Assembly (NCBI GenBank): GCA_949130485.1
Contig: OX422186.1
Span: 5,303,792-5,367,791, forward strand
Reading direction: 5' to 3'
DNA length: 64,000 bases
Source: Agelas oroides
Lineage: Eukaryota > Porifera > Demospongiae > Agelasida > Agelasidae
Part shown: piece by piece, positions 48,205-59,337 of the stretch
How the letters are laid out: each line of letters starts with the position of its first letter
How positions within the stretch are numbered: the first letter of the stretch is position 1
Made by a program: the position numbers and the translations under genes
The notes under the pieces: model-generated
Databases searched by the model: none
What the model was told of the DNA's origin: nothing
What the model saw: only the letters and a program-made list of their open reading frames with translations

Positions 48205-48325
48205 TCACCAGAACTAAAGCATCATCTGGATCCCAGCCAGCTGCTATCCATGCTGCAGCATCCGTACCTATTACTTCTCCGTGAAAAGTGACGGTCTTTG
48301 TGTCAAGCAGTAGAGGACTTATCCT
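48205..48325 (-). CDS. Isolated candidate exon, minus strand
   Basis: The open frame ISPLLLDTKTVTFHGEVIGT, DAAAWIAAGWDPDDALVL ends at a donor (CTG/GTGAGT), with a possible acceptor TCTATAAATAG upstream. I do not recognise it, and no partner exon was found. Confidence 0.25.
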
Positions 48326-48351
48326 ATTTATAGAGAACATACTCATGCAAA

Positions 48352-48613
48352 GTGGAAGACACTCCAGTGGTGGGAGAAACTGTCCACAATTTTCAGGTGT
48401 ATCATGCTGAGAATGAAGATTTCAAGGCAAGTAGTTGCCTAAGTGATTATGCCTAGCTAGTGGATGCAAGCTAACAACTATACACATAATTTTCTCACAC
48501 AGGATCCAGGCTTAGGGAAGATTCAAGGTCATAAACTTGATAACTCATTTAAGAAGCAGTCAACTGCGAAAAGAAGACTACAGTTTGAGTCACCCAAGTC
48601 TGAATCTTCTGTG
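48352..48613 (+). CDS. Two candidate exons joined by a GC-AG intron
   Basis: 48352-48426 (VEDTPVVGETVHNFQVYHAE NEDFK) ends AAG/GCAAGT, a consensus GC donor. The acceptor TTCTCACACAG leads into 48503-48613 (DPGLGKIQGHKLDNSFKKQS, basic), which ends at GTG/GTAAAT or runs to TAA 48619. Phase is kept. Probably part of the same plus-strand gene as 48795-49273. Confidence 0.4.
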
Positions 48614-48794
48614 GTAAATTAAAGAGTAGCTAGGATGTTATAGCTTCCTATGTAGCTACAGCTACTTATTTGCTGAGGCAGCAGCTATTAATTCCACAAA
48701 GTGTTCATTGCTACTCAGATCATCACAGAAGAAACGACGGCGTATTATTCTGGCAAACAGGGCTAAATAGCTTTGATACAAGCAAAACAAAAAA

Positions 48795-49273
48795 GTGAAA
48801 TGGAACAAGAAACTAGCTCAACTCTGGAAAGACAGGGCCAACAAATATGAAAGTGGAAATGATGGAAATGGAGAAGAAAGCGTAACTCCCTTTAATGATG
48901 AAATCATCAATAAAAAAGATGAATATATTGATACTGCTGCGATAAATAAATCTTATGAAAGCATACAGAAAGACTGTGAACTTGAAGGTGTGCATCTCCT
49001 TCCACAAATAATATCTCCAGAGAACAGCACAGCTGAGAATGTAGCAGTGGAAAGGAGATTACTAAAATGTGAAAAGAGAGGGATAAAGCACTAAATGATG
49101 CGTTGCACTATCACACTCTTGTGGAGAAGTTGGAAACAGATATAAGAGAAGTAAAATCAACCATGCATTACGGAGTTGCTGCTGTACGTGACGTTTGGAG
49201 GAACAGTGTCCTTGAAAGTCGCAGTAGATCTGGTGCAATTCTGAAAAAGGCACTAACCAAACACAAGAACTAG
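48795..49273 (+). pseudogene. C-terminal coiled-coil part of an unrecognised gene
   Basis: 48795-49094 is acidic and Lys-rich. A one-base shift near 49078 continues to TAG at 49273 with NDALHYHTLVEKLETDIREV and VAAVRDVWRNSVLESRSRSG. I know this ending (VRDFWRN...RSGxxLxxAL) from uncharacterised sponge proteins. The shift suggests decay or an unseen splice. Confidence 0.45.
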
Positions 49274-49479
49274 AATATGCATGGTTATAGCATAGCCAAC
49301 ACAACACTAATTATTATATTTTCATCACTCATATTGGTGGTGTTTCCTAAGTAGCTAACTATTTGCCCTACATGCATGTGATTACCCACCACATAAAACA
49401 CTATATATCAAGTCCTCACACGTGTGAATGGACGTATGCATAGCCAGTATGGTATACTATAATTATTCATTTTACAATA

Positions 49480-52400
49480 TTACATGAAGTCAATAAGTTG
49501 ATACTTAAGGGGTACATAAAAGAAACGAGGTTGAGTTGAAATTACATAGGCAGTCAACACCGTATGGTCATAGAGATTGGCTTGTTTACAAACTGCATAC
49601 TCCACTGGACGTTGTGCTCGTGTTTGGTAAGCATGAAAATGATGTAAAAAACAATCAGTTATAAGTGTTTCGCAGATAAGGTATATATATGTCAGTATGA
49701 AATACAATGATATCTTTCACTATACCAAATCTGGGAACAAGGTCCACGCCAAGAACTACAATACTTCCTTGCTTGTAGGTAGTCCCGCAAACTTCAATCC
49801 ATGAAACTCTACCATGATAACAAACAAATCACAGTTACCACCAAGCAACGAGAAGAATACTTCCAAATAGTGCACACTACCTCAATATAACCTTTTGTAT
49901 TGTCATACAATACCTACCTTGTTAACTCAGTTTCTTCATCAATGTCAGAAAATTCTGCCAATACTGCTTCCTTGTACTTCAACGTATTGACAATAGATGT
50001 CGTTACTGTAATTGGGATTGACCAACACACATGCACCACACATGATGTGTATTATTTCAGGAATACATGCGTGAGCCACCAAAGGCAGTGAGGAGCATGT
50101 AACTTCACATTCATGAGGGCCATCAAAATTCAGTTTCAAGCTGTACTAATTATCTTTTGGATTTGGATGGTTCCAGAGTTACAGGCACCTTTGATGGCTC
50201 ATAAGCTCACGGTGTACATGCATGTACCTGTGCCTGTTCTACTGTCTTTGCAGAAGGGGCTGCGGTCACTGTCACTATTGAAATAATAGCAGACCAACTC
50301 CTGGTGACGAAATGCCATAGTCTTTGAGATGTTCTTGAAATTCTTCACTCGATGTGCTAAATCTTTGAACATGTTATGCTTGCCTTCAAATCGCATACAC
50401 CAGAAGCGGACCAATGGGCCATACCTACACATAAATGTACAAGAAAAAAGCAACCATTGTAGTAGTCATGTATATATAATGACCACTCCCACTGTCACAC
50501 TCCATACATGCTTACTTGCACATTATCTCAGGGAAATGCACCATGTAGTGCATTTTTGGAGTTAGTCGACAAGAAGGATAAAGTCGTTTGAACTCTTTGT
50601 GGTGATCGTTGATTATCATTCTCAGGTAAGCAGCCCAGTCTTTGGAGACCACTGGTGCTAGACAGTAATCCACAATTGAAAGAAGCAGTAAAAAGTTGTC
50701 CCAATGGGGATTACTTTCCTCCCCAATCATGAGTGGAAGTAGCCTAGCCAAGCACCACATTTGTGTTGCTGCAAAAAAACAACAACCAAGCATGCTTATA
50801 AGGACATACCCTAAGAAACTTCAGCTTATACTGGCATACCAGTTTGTTTTAGTGAATGGTCGCGAGATGTTAGGGTAGAGTGAGCAATTGGTGTTGGCTT
50901 GTTGCAGGCATCGAGACCTGTATATGCAAAGGACTCCACTGCTTCATTAATCTCCGAAAGGCATATATAGTTTTCGTGCTAATGAGATGTTTCATTAGCT
51001 CTTTTACTTCCAGTGGCAGAGCACCCTCCAAAACATCATGCATCACATCAGGAACAAGTCCTTCTGCTTAACATGGAAATACCTAGATGTATTGAGGACA
51101 GAATCCCGGTTTATTCCAAAAGTTGTAGCATAATGGTCATGTAAAGGGCCATCAAGTGATGAACACTGAGCAGCATGAGTTTCCCTGGTTCTTGGCTGGA
51201 AGGCTTCAGAAACAAACTGAGAACACATAGTAAAGTTTTCACCAGTGGACCTTGTGTGTCTGGTGGTTAGCCACAGTAGAAAAGAGCTGTGAAATGTGAC
51301 GCAGATTCACATTATGGTGTACAATGAAATTTCTGAAAAAGCATACACAAATACTCTCAAAACTTTTGTTGTCTGGTTACACATTGTAAGCACACTTATA
51401 CAATATGAAGTTGTACAGATTTGTGATGCCATACATTACTTACCCAGTTTATGTTTCTTTGCCCTTGACCCTAGAGGGTTGCACACTTCAACATCATCAT
51501 AGTATGCCATTATCTGCAGAGCTTGATGATCTTGTGAGAAAAGAGGGTGTGACTGATAAGCAGTTCCATCGCAGTAGTCAACTAGTAATCCATCATGGCG
51601 TTGGTGCCCTCTCAAAACCTATAATTATACATAACATCAACACCTTAAATTACCAGACACTATACAATCGCTACACTTGTATATTGCAGGTGATCTACAC
51701 ACTATACTCACACATTAAGTGCATTTTCCCTATTGACTGTTAAGTGCTGGTTTGTGTGCAGTACTAGCTAAACTTGAATTAAAGTACACAAACTGCACTT
51801 ACCATTAAGCACACTAACTCACTATTAGGCACTCAATTCCTTCTTGTGGAGGTATAAATGTATGCACTTAACAATATGTGAGTAAAGTATACTATAAATA
51901 CGTACCTCTTCCAAAATGAAAGGGTCTGAGAGAAGCTGCTTTAATGAGGACAGAAGTGGGAGTTCGTGAACATATTTTGAGTGGGAACTCATTTCTATAA
52001 CTGTTTGATCATGACCAAGTCTTCGTTCAACAGGTTCCTATAAACAATAACAGACAGTCATTTTATAAATAGCCATAATAGTACATTAAGCTCTCAAAAA
52101 GGCTGTTGGAGCACTTACCACAAAACCCATTTTCTCTCTGTAGAACTTCTTCCGAACAAACTCACTGTGTAGACCTTGAAAAGGTGTTGTAAGACTGGGC
52201 TTTTGAAAGATTGCAGCAAGTTCTGCATCAAATTCTAACCCCTTGTGCTGTAGGGCAGTACTAATGGATTCTTGCAGCAACTGGATTCTACTGTCCAGCA
52301 AGATGGTAATGTCTCCAATAAGGTCGTCAAGTGCAGTTTTGGAAACTTTTCGTACTGCTGTAGCTTTCAACAGAAACAGTGCTGATTGTTTCTTTTCGTC

Positions 52401-52746
52401 AGTATGAGCTGGATGTGTTGTTGTGTCACTGCTACCACAAGTGTAGTCATGCATCTGTTTCAATAGGTTCAAAAACTTGAACTTCCGATGCAGATGAAAC
52501 GGTAGTAACTTCAAGAACTTTGCGGTGGTTTTGGTATATATGCTTCTTGTATGAATGGTAATTGCAGTACGAACGTGGACAACCTTGTATGCCACAGGTG
52601 ACATGAAAGTTAGCTTCATGTGCATGAACCGCTCCGATATCATGATATGTCGCATGCAGTACACCCTTCAGAATACGTGCTGCAAACGAGTGCATCGCCA
52701 CGACTGTGAGGATGCCATAGCAGACGTCAGCGTAATCAATGTTCAA
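49480..52746 (-). pseudogene. Decayed multi-exon transposase-like gene
   Basis: Minus-strand order: zinc-finger N-terminus (52746-52447, CGIQGCPRSYCNYHSYKKHI); linker (52560-52123, SALFLLKATAVRKVSKTALD ... SEFVRKKFYREKMGFV); exon 52037-51906 (EPVERRLGHDQTVIEMSSHS); exon of about 51621-51443 (HPLFSQDHQALQIMAYYDDV EVCNPLGSRAKKHKLG); 51228-51043 (LDGPLHDHYATTFGINRDSV); about 51050-50835 (VMHDVLEGALPLEVK); 50793-50512 (WCLARLLPLMIG, LTPKMHYMVHFPE); 50425-50200 (GPLVRFWCMRFEGKHNMFKD); C-terminus to 49480 (AQRPVEYAVCKQ, FFYVPLKYQLIDFM). Several junctions have proper GT-AG sites, but at least four frameshifts are present. The family is abundant in sponges and fish. The HDVLEG and KMHYxVH...FExKH motifs suggest an EnSpm/CACTA-like transposase ancestry, by inference. 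Confidence 0.65.
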
Positions 52747-52749
52747 TTA

Positions 52750-53430
52750 AAGTTCAAAGTTTCAATGATCAGACTGCATTAGCACCGTAGACAAAACGAG
52801 CTAACGCCGCGCTAGCTCCCAGCTATGAATGCCTGATTTTGGTAGAAACTATGCTGAATGTTAGGCTTAGCATTTACCTCTTTCAAGGAATTTCTGTCTT
52901 AAGACATATATATATATGGCCTTGTAGCTGACATATCCTGAAGTTTGTAAGGAACACATGTATATTGACTATGCAATATGTAACTGATTGACCTAGATTA
53001 ATAGTTTTAGTAGCTTGTGCCAGTGTTGCTATATTTTCCTTATTTGTACATGCTTGCTTACTCTCTTATAGTGTGATCTTGTGGTTCTTTGCACTCTATA
53101 GCCTGGTCACTCCTTGTTGTAGCTGACACCTTTATCATTTCACCTGTATATGTCCGGCTCTTGTGGTGAAGAGGTCTTACCTATATTAAATATACTCTAT
53201 CATGCTAGACCATCTCTCACTTCCACTCCAGTGAAGCGAGAGGTCATCAGATGGGTGAGAGATGGTCTATAGCTTTATACTGTATTTCATCATGCTTATG
53301 TTATATATGGAGGCGCACTAGCTTGCTCAGAATGCTCTTGCTGTATTGCTTACACCCAATGATAATATTTGCACAGTCTAATACTTATACCTAATGGCAC
53401 GTTTGACTTTTGAACCACGCTACACAAATA
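52750..53430. other. Unassigned stretch
   Basis: A/T-rich with no gene. A short inverted repeat (GACCATCTCTCAC / GTGAGAGATGGTC) at about 53208-53268 is the only structure noted. Confidence 0.4.
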
Positions 53431-53436
53431 GGTATA

Positions 53437-53978
53437 CCGTCATTATTCGGTAGACAATTAAATAATTTCAAATCTGGCTTCCGCTAAATTAGAAGCCAAT
53501 TTCTTCCGTTAGATTAGATTCATCGTTGTAATGGAAGCACATTTTCCAAGAAAAGCACTAGCCACGCACTAAGGCCTCTTTGTCCCAGGGAGTGTTGCCT
53601 GTAGTACTAAAATTACCTTAGGCTTTCCCAGAAGTGTAATAGGCTCCGAGAACTTCCATGGTCTGAGCATCGTTCTGTCTGCCAGCAATAGTCCGTACTT
53701 GTTTTGACGGTCTGGGTGCATTACAACGCCTCTGTAGTGACTTCACAAGTGTTTTGATAAGAACGCTTCCTGGTGCACTCGTTCTGCCCGTGACTTCGCC
53801 TTTTTCTGTTTGCTAGAAACGCTTCGTGGTGTCTGTTATACACAACTACAACGGGCTCTTCCGCTAAATTGGATTCACTCGAAAATAATTAGTGCAGCTA
53901 CCTTCCGCATAATTGGATTACCAAAAAACTGAATTTCTTCCGCTACATTGGATCTACCGTTCTATTCGAATAATGACG
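53437..53978. mobile_element. MITE with CCGTCATTATTCG ends, TA target site
   Basis: Left CCGTCATTATTCGGTAGA and right TCGAATAATGACGG are inverted and flanked by TA on both sides. Repeats of TTCCGCTAAATTGGATT type occur inside. 542 bp, no ORF. Confidence 0.8.
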
Positions 53979-54003
53979 GTATTGCTCCATTATTATTATT
54001 CAG

Positions 54004-56776
54004 TTGTTGACAGAGAACACAAGCACGTCAAAAGCAATTACACCCATATCAAGAGAAAATCAAATCAAACCTCGTCGGCTGCATCTTAACTCCAATGATG
54101 ATGAAATCAGCATTCCCAATTCACCCTTGGCAAGCAGCAGCTCTGAAGAAGATTGCATACTCTCTGGTACTTCCAGGAAACGCTTGAACATTTTCCCTGA
54201 TGATAGTCCTGATGAACAAAGCCTCATAGAGGGGGAGAGCATGGCCAAACAGGAAAGTGTTACAACTTGCTGTTCACACACACCAACACCCAGCAAAAAA
54301 CTAAAGTTTGTGAAAACTGAAGATGACACGATTCCTTTGCCTGATCCTTTTCCCTTGCCAAAACACTACCGTGCTGATGTGGAGGTGGCATTAGCAAGTG
54401 GGAAAATGACAAAGGAAACTATATATGTCGGCATTCCTTTCTGCCATTGCTGCTGCAATGCTTGTACATAAGCGTTAACCAACTAGAGAGGATTATACAT
54501 GTGTTGCCAGCAGTGGCGGATCTAAGGTAGGGCCTGGTAGGGCCTAGGCCCTACCAACTGCTGCAAGTGCCCTACCAACTGCTGCAAGTGCCCTACCAAC
54601 TGGAGCCCTACCGTCCGGCTTTCTCACTTACTGGAGCTACACAACCGCCAGTCTAACAGTGCTGTACGTACGTAGCTTCATTCGAGCAACCGCCAGGCAC
54701 GCTGGGCTTCTCTTCGTCTACTGAGTACATGTGTCTACAAACCACGCCTACCCAAGTACATGTCTCGTTCCCAGTCTGCAGTCGAACCGCCAGCGACCGG
54801 AAGTCCCCGTATTGTACGTACAAAGATAATTTAGTATGCATTACGCATTACGTCATTAACGTGGCCCGCAACAAAACTGACATTTTTTTGCGATATGTTC
54901 ACGCTCATTTTTCTCAGCAGCCGTTCAATATTTTTGCATGGGACGTTTTTTGAGAGAAAGTTCATGGACTTGGGAATGGGCCTGTTCAAGTTGCATTTTC
55001 GTATCTGGTACAGAAATGACACTACATCCCAAAACACGTGACCATTTCCAGACGGGCTTGTGAAACGGTATGTACAAACGATGTCCGAACAGCAGTTGTC
55101 ATTGATTCTGAGGTCTGCTGAGCTAGAATCAAGCAGAACGAAGGTGAATGCAGCTGAAATCAAAAATTGTAAGTCCATAGCGGCAACTTGGAAGCTCAAC
55201 CCCCTATATTTTCAGTAGTAGTTGAAACAATCTCGATCTGCATCCTAACTTATTTTTCATGTTTTATGTACTTTCCTATGTAGGCATGAAGTAGCTATCG
55301 TGAATCTCATGACCTGGTCAACCCCCTTCAAGTCACTGACTGGCCTGTGATTCACATATTTTGTTGTGTCTTGCATTTTATCAAGTTTATAATGAACCAG
55401 GAAGTGTAAAATAACTTTGTCAACATAGGATAGGTACCAGATACTCCAGTGTAAGCCTTGGATCACCAGGATGTGGAACCTAGCACACCTATGCAATCAT
55501 GCATACCGGGTTGTAATAAAACAGCTAGTATTGTGCAGCGATTACAGTGGAACAAGACCAAATTTTGCATGCAGTAAGAACAACCATTAAACTAAATGTA
55601 TACCAGAGTGGAGGCTGTTTTGGTGATGAGAACTGCTATTCGGACGGTAAACGTATAGGCGGTTTATAGCGGTCTGATTTGGATGATGGTACTGGAACAG
55701 CACTGCAGCAGCTTCGGGCACGGTCAACTGGCCCCTTTTTGGTACCATTTTGTTCAGAAGGAGTGGAAGAACACGGTCTGCAAGTTTTAAAGTAACAGCT
55801 ATAGTACTTTTAAAGATATCGTCTTGCAAAAACAAGGCACAAAAATTGCTCGAGACCGGAAACGTGATTTTACAAGACGGTAACACATCCGGTTCATAAT
55901 TAAAATTGTACGCTGGCGGTTCGGCTGTCTGTACTTGTGCCCTACCAACTGTCAGCTTCTAGCTACGCCACTGGTTGCCAGAACTGTGGTACAAAAGTAT
56001 AGCTTCATGGCTTCGCCAGCAGGAACCCCTTACATAAGTAGCAGTGCTAATCCATTAAGTATTTCTAATAAGTTTGTCCCATTCCCTCCCATTATTTGAA
56101 ATGTGCATAATCTCTTACTTTCTTGCAAAGTAAATTAAGTTGGGTTTTTTTGGCATCTTCCTTGCTCCCGCGCAACATACCTCCTTGATCCTATATATTT
56201 GTTTTCTCTCCAGGGTGCTATTGTAACCTCCTTGAAAAATCGTTTCAAGGAGTTTCGGAGAACACCAGTTGAAAGGGGAAAGTCCAAGAGTAATCCTAAA
56301 AAATCTCCCCAAAAGAAAAGGCCAGGGATCACACGACCTCTATCAGAGCCTTTGCCAGCACCAGGAGAAGACTCAGTGTCTTTCAAGAGACACCTTCGTG
56401 TGCTCCACGTTGAATTCACGAAAACACATCGTAACAAGCAGGTTGCTGCTGATCTGATGGATCGAACATTCGCATTGAGACGGAAGGCCATCCTGGAGAA
56501 ACCCCACGACCTTGACGGTCTTTTCCATCAGTTCCCATTTCTGCAAGAGAGTGACCAGGTATGTATGCATGTGCATCTAGAGATTCTGTCAGTTGCCTTA
56601 ACTCAACCTGTTTCATTTACTTCTAGAATTAGAAAGAATAACTGAACGGAAGGGACTCAAAGAATCAACCAGGTAAACATGGAAGGAACTTGCACCAAAG
56701 ATAATTTCCCAGGCACGTTTAGAGAGTCATAGCCATAGTGTGGATTTAGCCTTGAAGACAATCGGTGACTGTGAAG
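54004..56776 (+). pseudogene. SAMD3-like family gene remnant, split by a hAT-like element
   Basis: 54004-54420 encodes an acidic/Ser-rich region and PFPLPKHYRADVEVALASGK MTKET. A small frameshift leads to SAFLSAIAAAMLVHKR, TAA 54474, then PTREDYTCVA, where a 1463-bp element is inserted. The sequence resumes at 55982 (VVQKYSFMASPAGTPY) and ends at ATAAGT, apparently a mutated GTAAGT donor. Exon 56214-56558 is intact (GAIVTSLKNRFKEFRRTPVE ... LFHQFPFLQESDQ). The next (56627-56776) has a TAA inside ERKGLKESTR and ends GAAG/GTATGT at a second insertion. I recognise the order from sponge proteins annotated 'SAM domain-containing protein 3-like'. Their function is not established. Confidence 0.7.
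54511..55973. mobile_element. hAT-like non-autonomous element, 8-bp target duplication
   Basis: It starts CAGTGGCGGATC and ends TAGCTACGCCACTG (inverted CAGTGGCG). It is flanked by exact GTTGCCAG at 54503-54510 and 55974-55981. An 8-bp duplication is the hAT hallmark. It contains CCCTACCAACTGCTGCAAGTG tandem units near the left end and the same motif near the right. No transposase is recognisable. Confidence 0.9.
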
Positions 56777-56777
56777 G

Positions 56778-57305
56778 CATAGGCGTAGGAAGAAGTGTAG
56801 AGGCCATGCTGAGCCGCGTTCCGCGCTGGTGAAAAAAAAAAAAAATTTCGCTATGCGTAGCGCGGCGGCAAATTTTTTCAAAGTGTGCACCTTTAGACTG
56901 CAAAATAAAGCCTTTTTTCAACGGTGTATAATATTCTACCCTCGCTCTCAGACCTTACCAACCCTCTAGTACAATATTCAATTTATGTGGAAAACAGATT
57001 ATACTGACTTCGTCGTCGGCTTTTTCGTCGCTTGTAGTAGTCTCTTTGAAAATCTGCATTAGCTTCGTACCGAGCCATCTCACTGCCAAGATTTCGATCA
57101 CCTTACAGTGTACTTTCAGAATCGGAAAGGTATACATGTAACTGCATATATGAGACTGATGCAACGAAGAGGCTGCTTGACCTTAGCCCTGCTCCCAGAG
57201 AACGAGGCTAACTTGAGCTAACTTATCAGGTTATGAATATTAATTTACGGCCTAGAAAGTGGAGCGGCCAAAGCCGCTACGGCCGCTACGGTTCCTACGC
57301 CACTG
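56778..57305 (-). mobile_element. Non-autonomous hAT-like element with 5-bp target duplication, copy 2
   Basis: Same family as 22693-23214, opposite orientation. Ends CATAGGCGTAGGAAG (left) and GGTTCCTACGCCACTG (right), flanked by GAAGG at 56773-56777 and 57306-57310. The insertion lies exactly at an exon/intron border of the SAMD3-like gene; the right-hand GAAGG is followed by TATGTG, which recreates the donor. Confidence 0.82.
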
Positions 57306-57309
57306 GAAG

Positions 57310-58390
57310 GTATGTGCATGTGTATATCAGAGAGTCGGTAGACTCTCTATGTAGGGATGGCGCCGACGCGCAATATATGCAATACTTAAGCAAAAGCCGT
57401 ACAACTTCACCACAAACACGCTAAAAGCTTATTTAAGCGCCCAGGCTTCCTCTTTGAGTGCCTTTGTGATCAGCAAGACTCATATAAGTGGCCAAAAGCC
57501 ACGCGGAAGACATGCAGCTAAACGAAAAAGTGTGCGGTAGCAAAAGTGCCATTTTTCGTATCCTTTCTTTCTTTCTTTCTTTCATTCTTTCATTCTTTCA
57601 TTCTTTCTTTCTTTCTTTCTTTCTTGTTAAGACCACTATGTTCAACAACGATATCTCGCAAACGGTTTAAGTACTCACCGTCATTTTAGCACGAAACTGA
57701 TGCTTATCACAGCGCGGAGCTCTACGACCACTCAGCGTCTTCATAGCTTCAAATTCATCCTGGTCAATAAAAGCGATTCACAACACTCTGTGGTTGCTGT
57801 CCGTTGCGAAGGACGCCATTTTCTAATTTTGTACGCATGCGCACATGTAGTCTCGTTCCCAGACCAAATACCACAATCATTGGCCTGAGAACGAGACGAG
57901 TGCACAAGCGAAATCGCGAGTTGACCACGCGCACGGTTGGCACGGTCTCTTCCCGTAGTCGTGGGCAAGCTTTATGAACACCACGTAGGTAAGACGCTAC
58001 ATTCAGCTGCCAACTTATAGCTACACTAAATAAAGTAGCTACTCACAGCTTTAGTAAACTATGATGGTCGGTTGTCAACGTCTGCTGCAGCTGGTCAGTC
58101 GTCATGTGATCGAAATTCAGGAGATTGGTCTCAAAAAGTTTGGTACGGAGCTCCGGAGAGTGGTTGGCCTTCATCAGATTCTAGCTGGCAATGATATTAC
58201 ATGCTTGGAACCACTACTAAATTGTCAATGCCGTTTTAAGTTCTGGGGTTGTGGTTACACTTGAAAGAAATATTCTTCTTAATAGGCTTTATAGGTCTAA
58301 CTGTAACCATAGATGATAAAGTACTGAAACTGTTCGTAGCTCTATTATCTATGCTGTAACTGAGATTAACATCAAAAAAGTACAGAAACA
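57310..58390. other. Unassigned stretch with CTTT microsatellite
   Basis: A (CTTT)n/(CATT) tract is at 57563-57625. A short inverted pair GTCTCGTTCCCAG / CTGAGAACGAGAC is at 57848-57896. No gene recognised. Confidence 0.45.
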
Positions 58391-58392
58391 AG

Positions 58393-58660
58393 GCTTAAAA
58401 AACATTAAAAATGTAAAAAGATGTAGGGATGGCATGCCAAAAAGTATGCAAACAAGGTAGGGATGATATAATAGTGAAGGTAAATTTACAAAGCCCGATC
58501 CCTACATCTTTTTACATTACAGTTGCAAACTAGTGTGAAAACGATGCAGGGATGAGGCTTTGTATTATTTACCTTCACTATTATATCATCCCTACCTTGT
58601 TTGCATACTTTTTGGCATGCCATCCCTACATCTTTTTACATTTTTAATGTTTTTTAAGTC
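58393..58660. repeat. Foldback element, about 100-bp arms
   Basis: CTTAAAAAACATTAAAAATG ... GGTAGGGATGATATAATAGT (left) recurs inverted at the right (ACTATTATATCATCCCTACC ... TTAATGTTTTTTAAG). AGATGTAGGGAT occurs also in the centre. Confidence 0.88.
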
Positions 58661-58734
58661 TTGTATATATATGTGTGGGTGTGTGTGCATTTATGAGCAT
58701 TTTCTTATTATCAAGTGACTATGCTGCATGTGCG

Positions 58735-58830
58735 GTTCTAGCTGGCTGGGGTACTGTGAGTGTATTTTTTGTCAGACCAGAGACCATGCTTTGTGCGGGT
58801 CTAGCTGGCTGGGGTAGTGTGTGTGTATTT
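58735..58830. repeat. Short direct duplication
   Basis: TCTAGCTGGCTGGGGTA and flanks occur twice, about 61 bp apart. No gene. Confidence 0.6.
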
Positions 58831-59337
58831 CTTTAACTGGTAAGCTGTTCCTCACTTTCCTGTGTGTGTAGTACACCTGCGGCTTATTTTGACAGTTGAG
58901 TTTACATTTGTTGCAAAGCTTGTCTTGCCATATCCCAGTCTCCATGGCCGCCATATACAGGGTAGAGAAAGTCCTGAAACACTTGATGTCACCAATTTGA
59001 ACAGCTAAATCCGACTTCCTGAAATCAGCCAAAGGGGGTAATGTATTTGACTTGCTCAGATATCTGAAGTTGGATAAGTGACTTCCTACTGTACTTTTAA
59101 AACTTGGTGTTATCTCAAGTACGAGTGTAAAGTTTAGAAACCAGGTGTAAAATGGGCTCTGCCACTAGTTGTACGGTTGTACCTTTGCATATTTGATTGG
59201 GGCGAGCCTGAGCGAGCCCCACACTAGCGTGACTGCATTGCGCACGCATGTGTGTATGCTTGTACGCTTGGACCGACCACTTACCGGAAATTTTAAATGA
59301 GCGCGTTTCAATTTTAATACTAGGTAGATGCAGGGCA

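Noticed and set aside
54831-55199. 122-codon minus-strand frame inside the hAT-like element
   Set aside because: Looked for a transposase (DDE, dimerisation motif) and saw none; probably chance.
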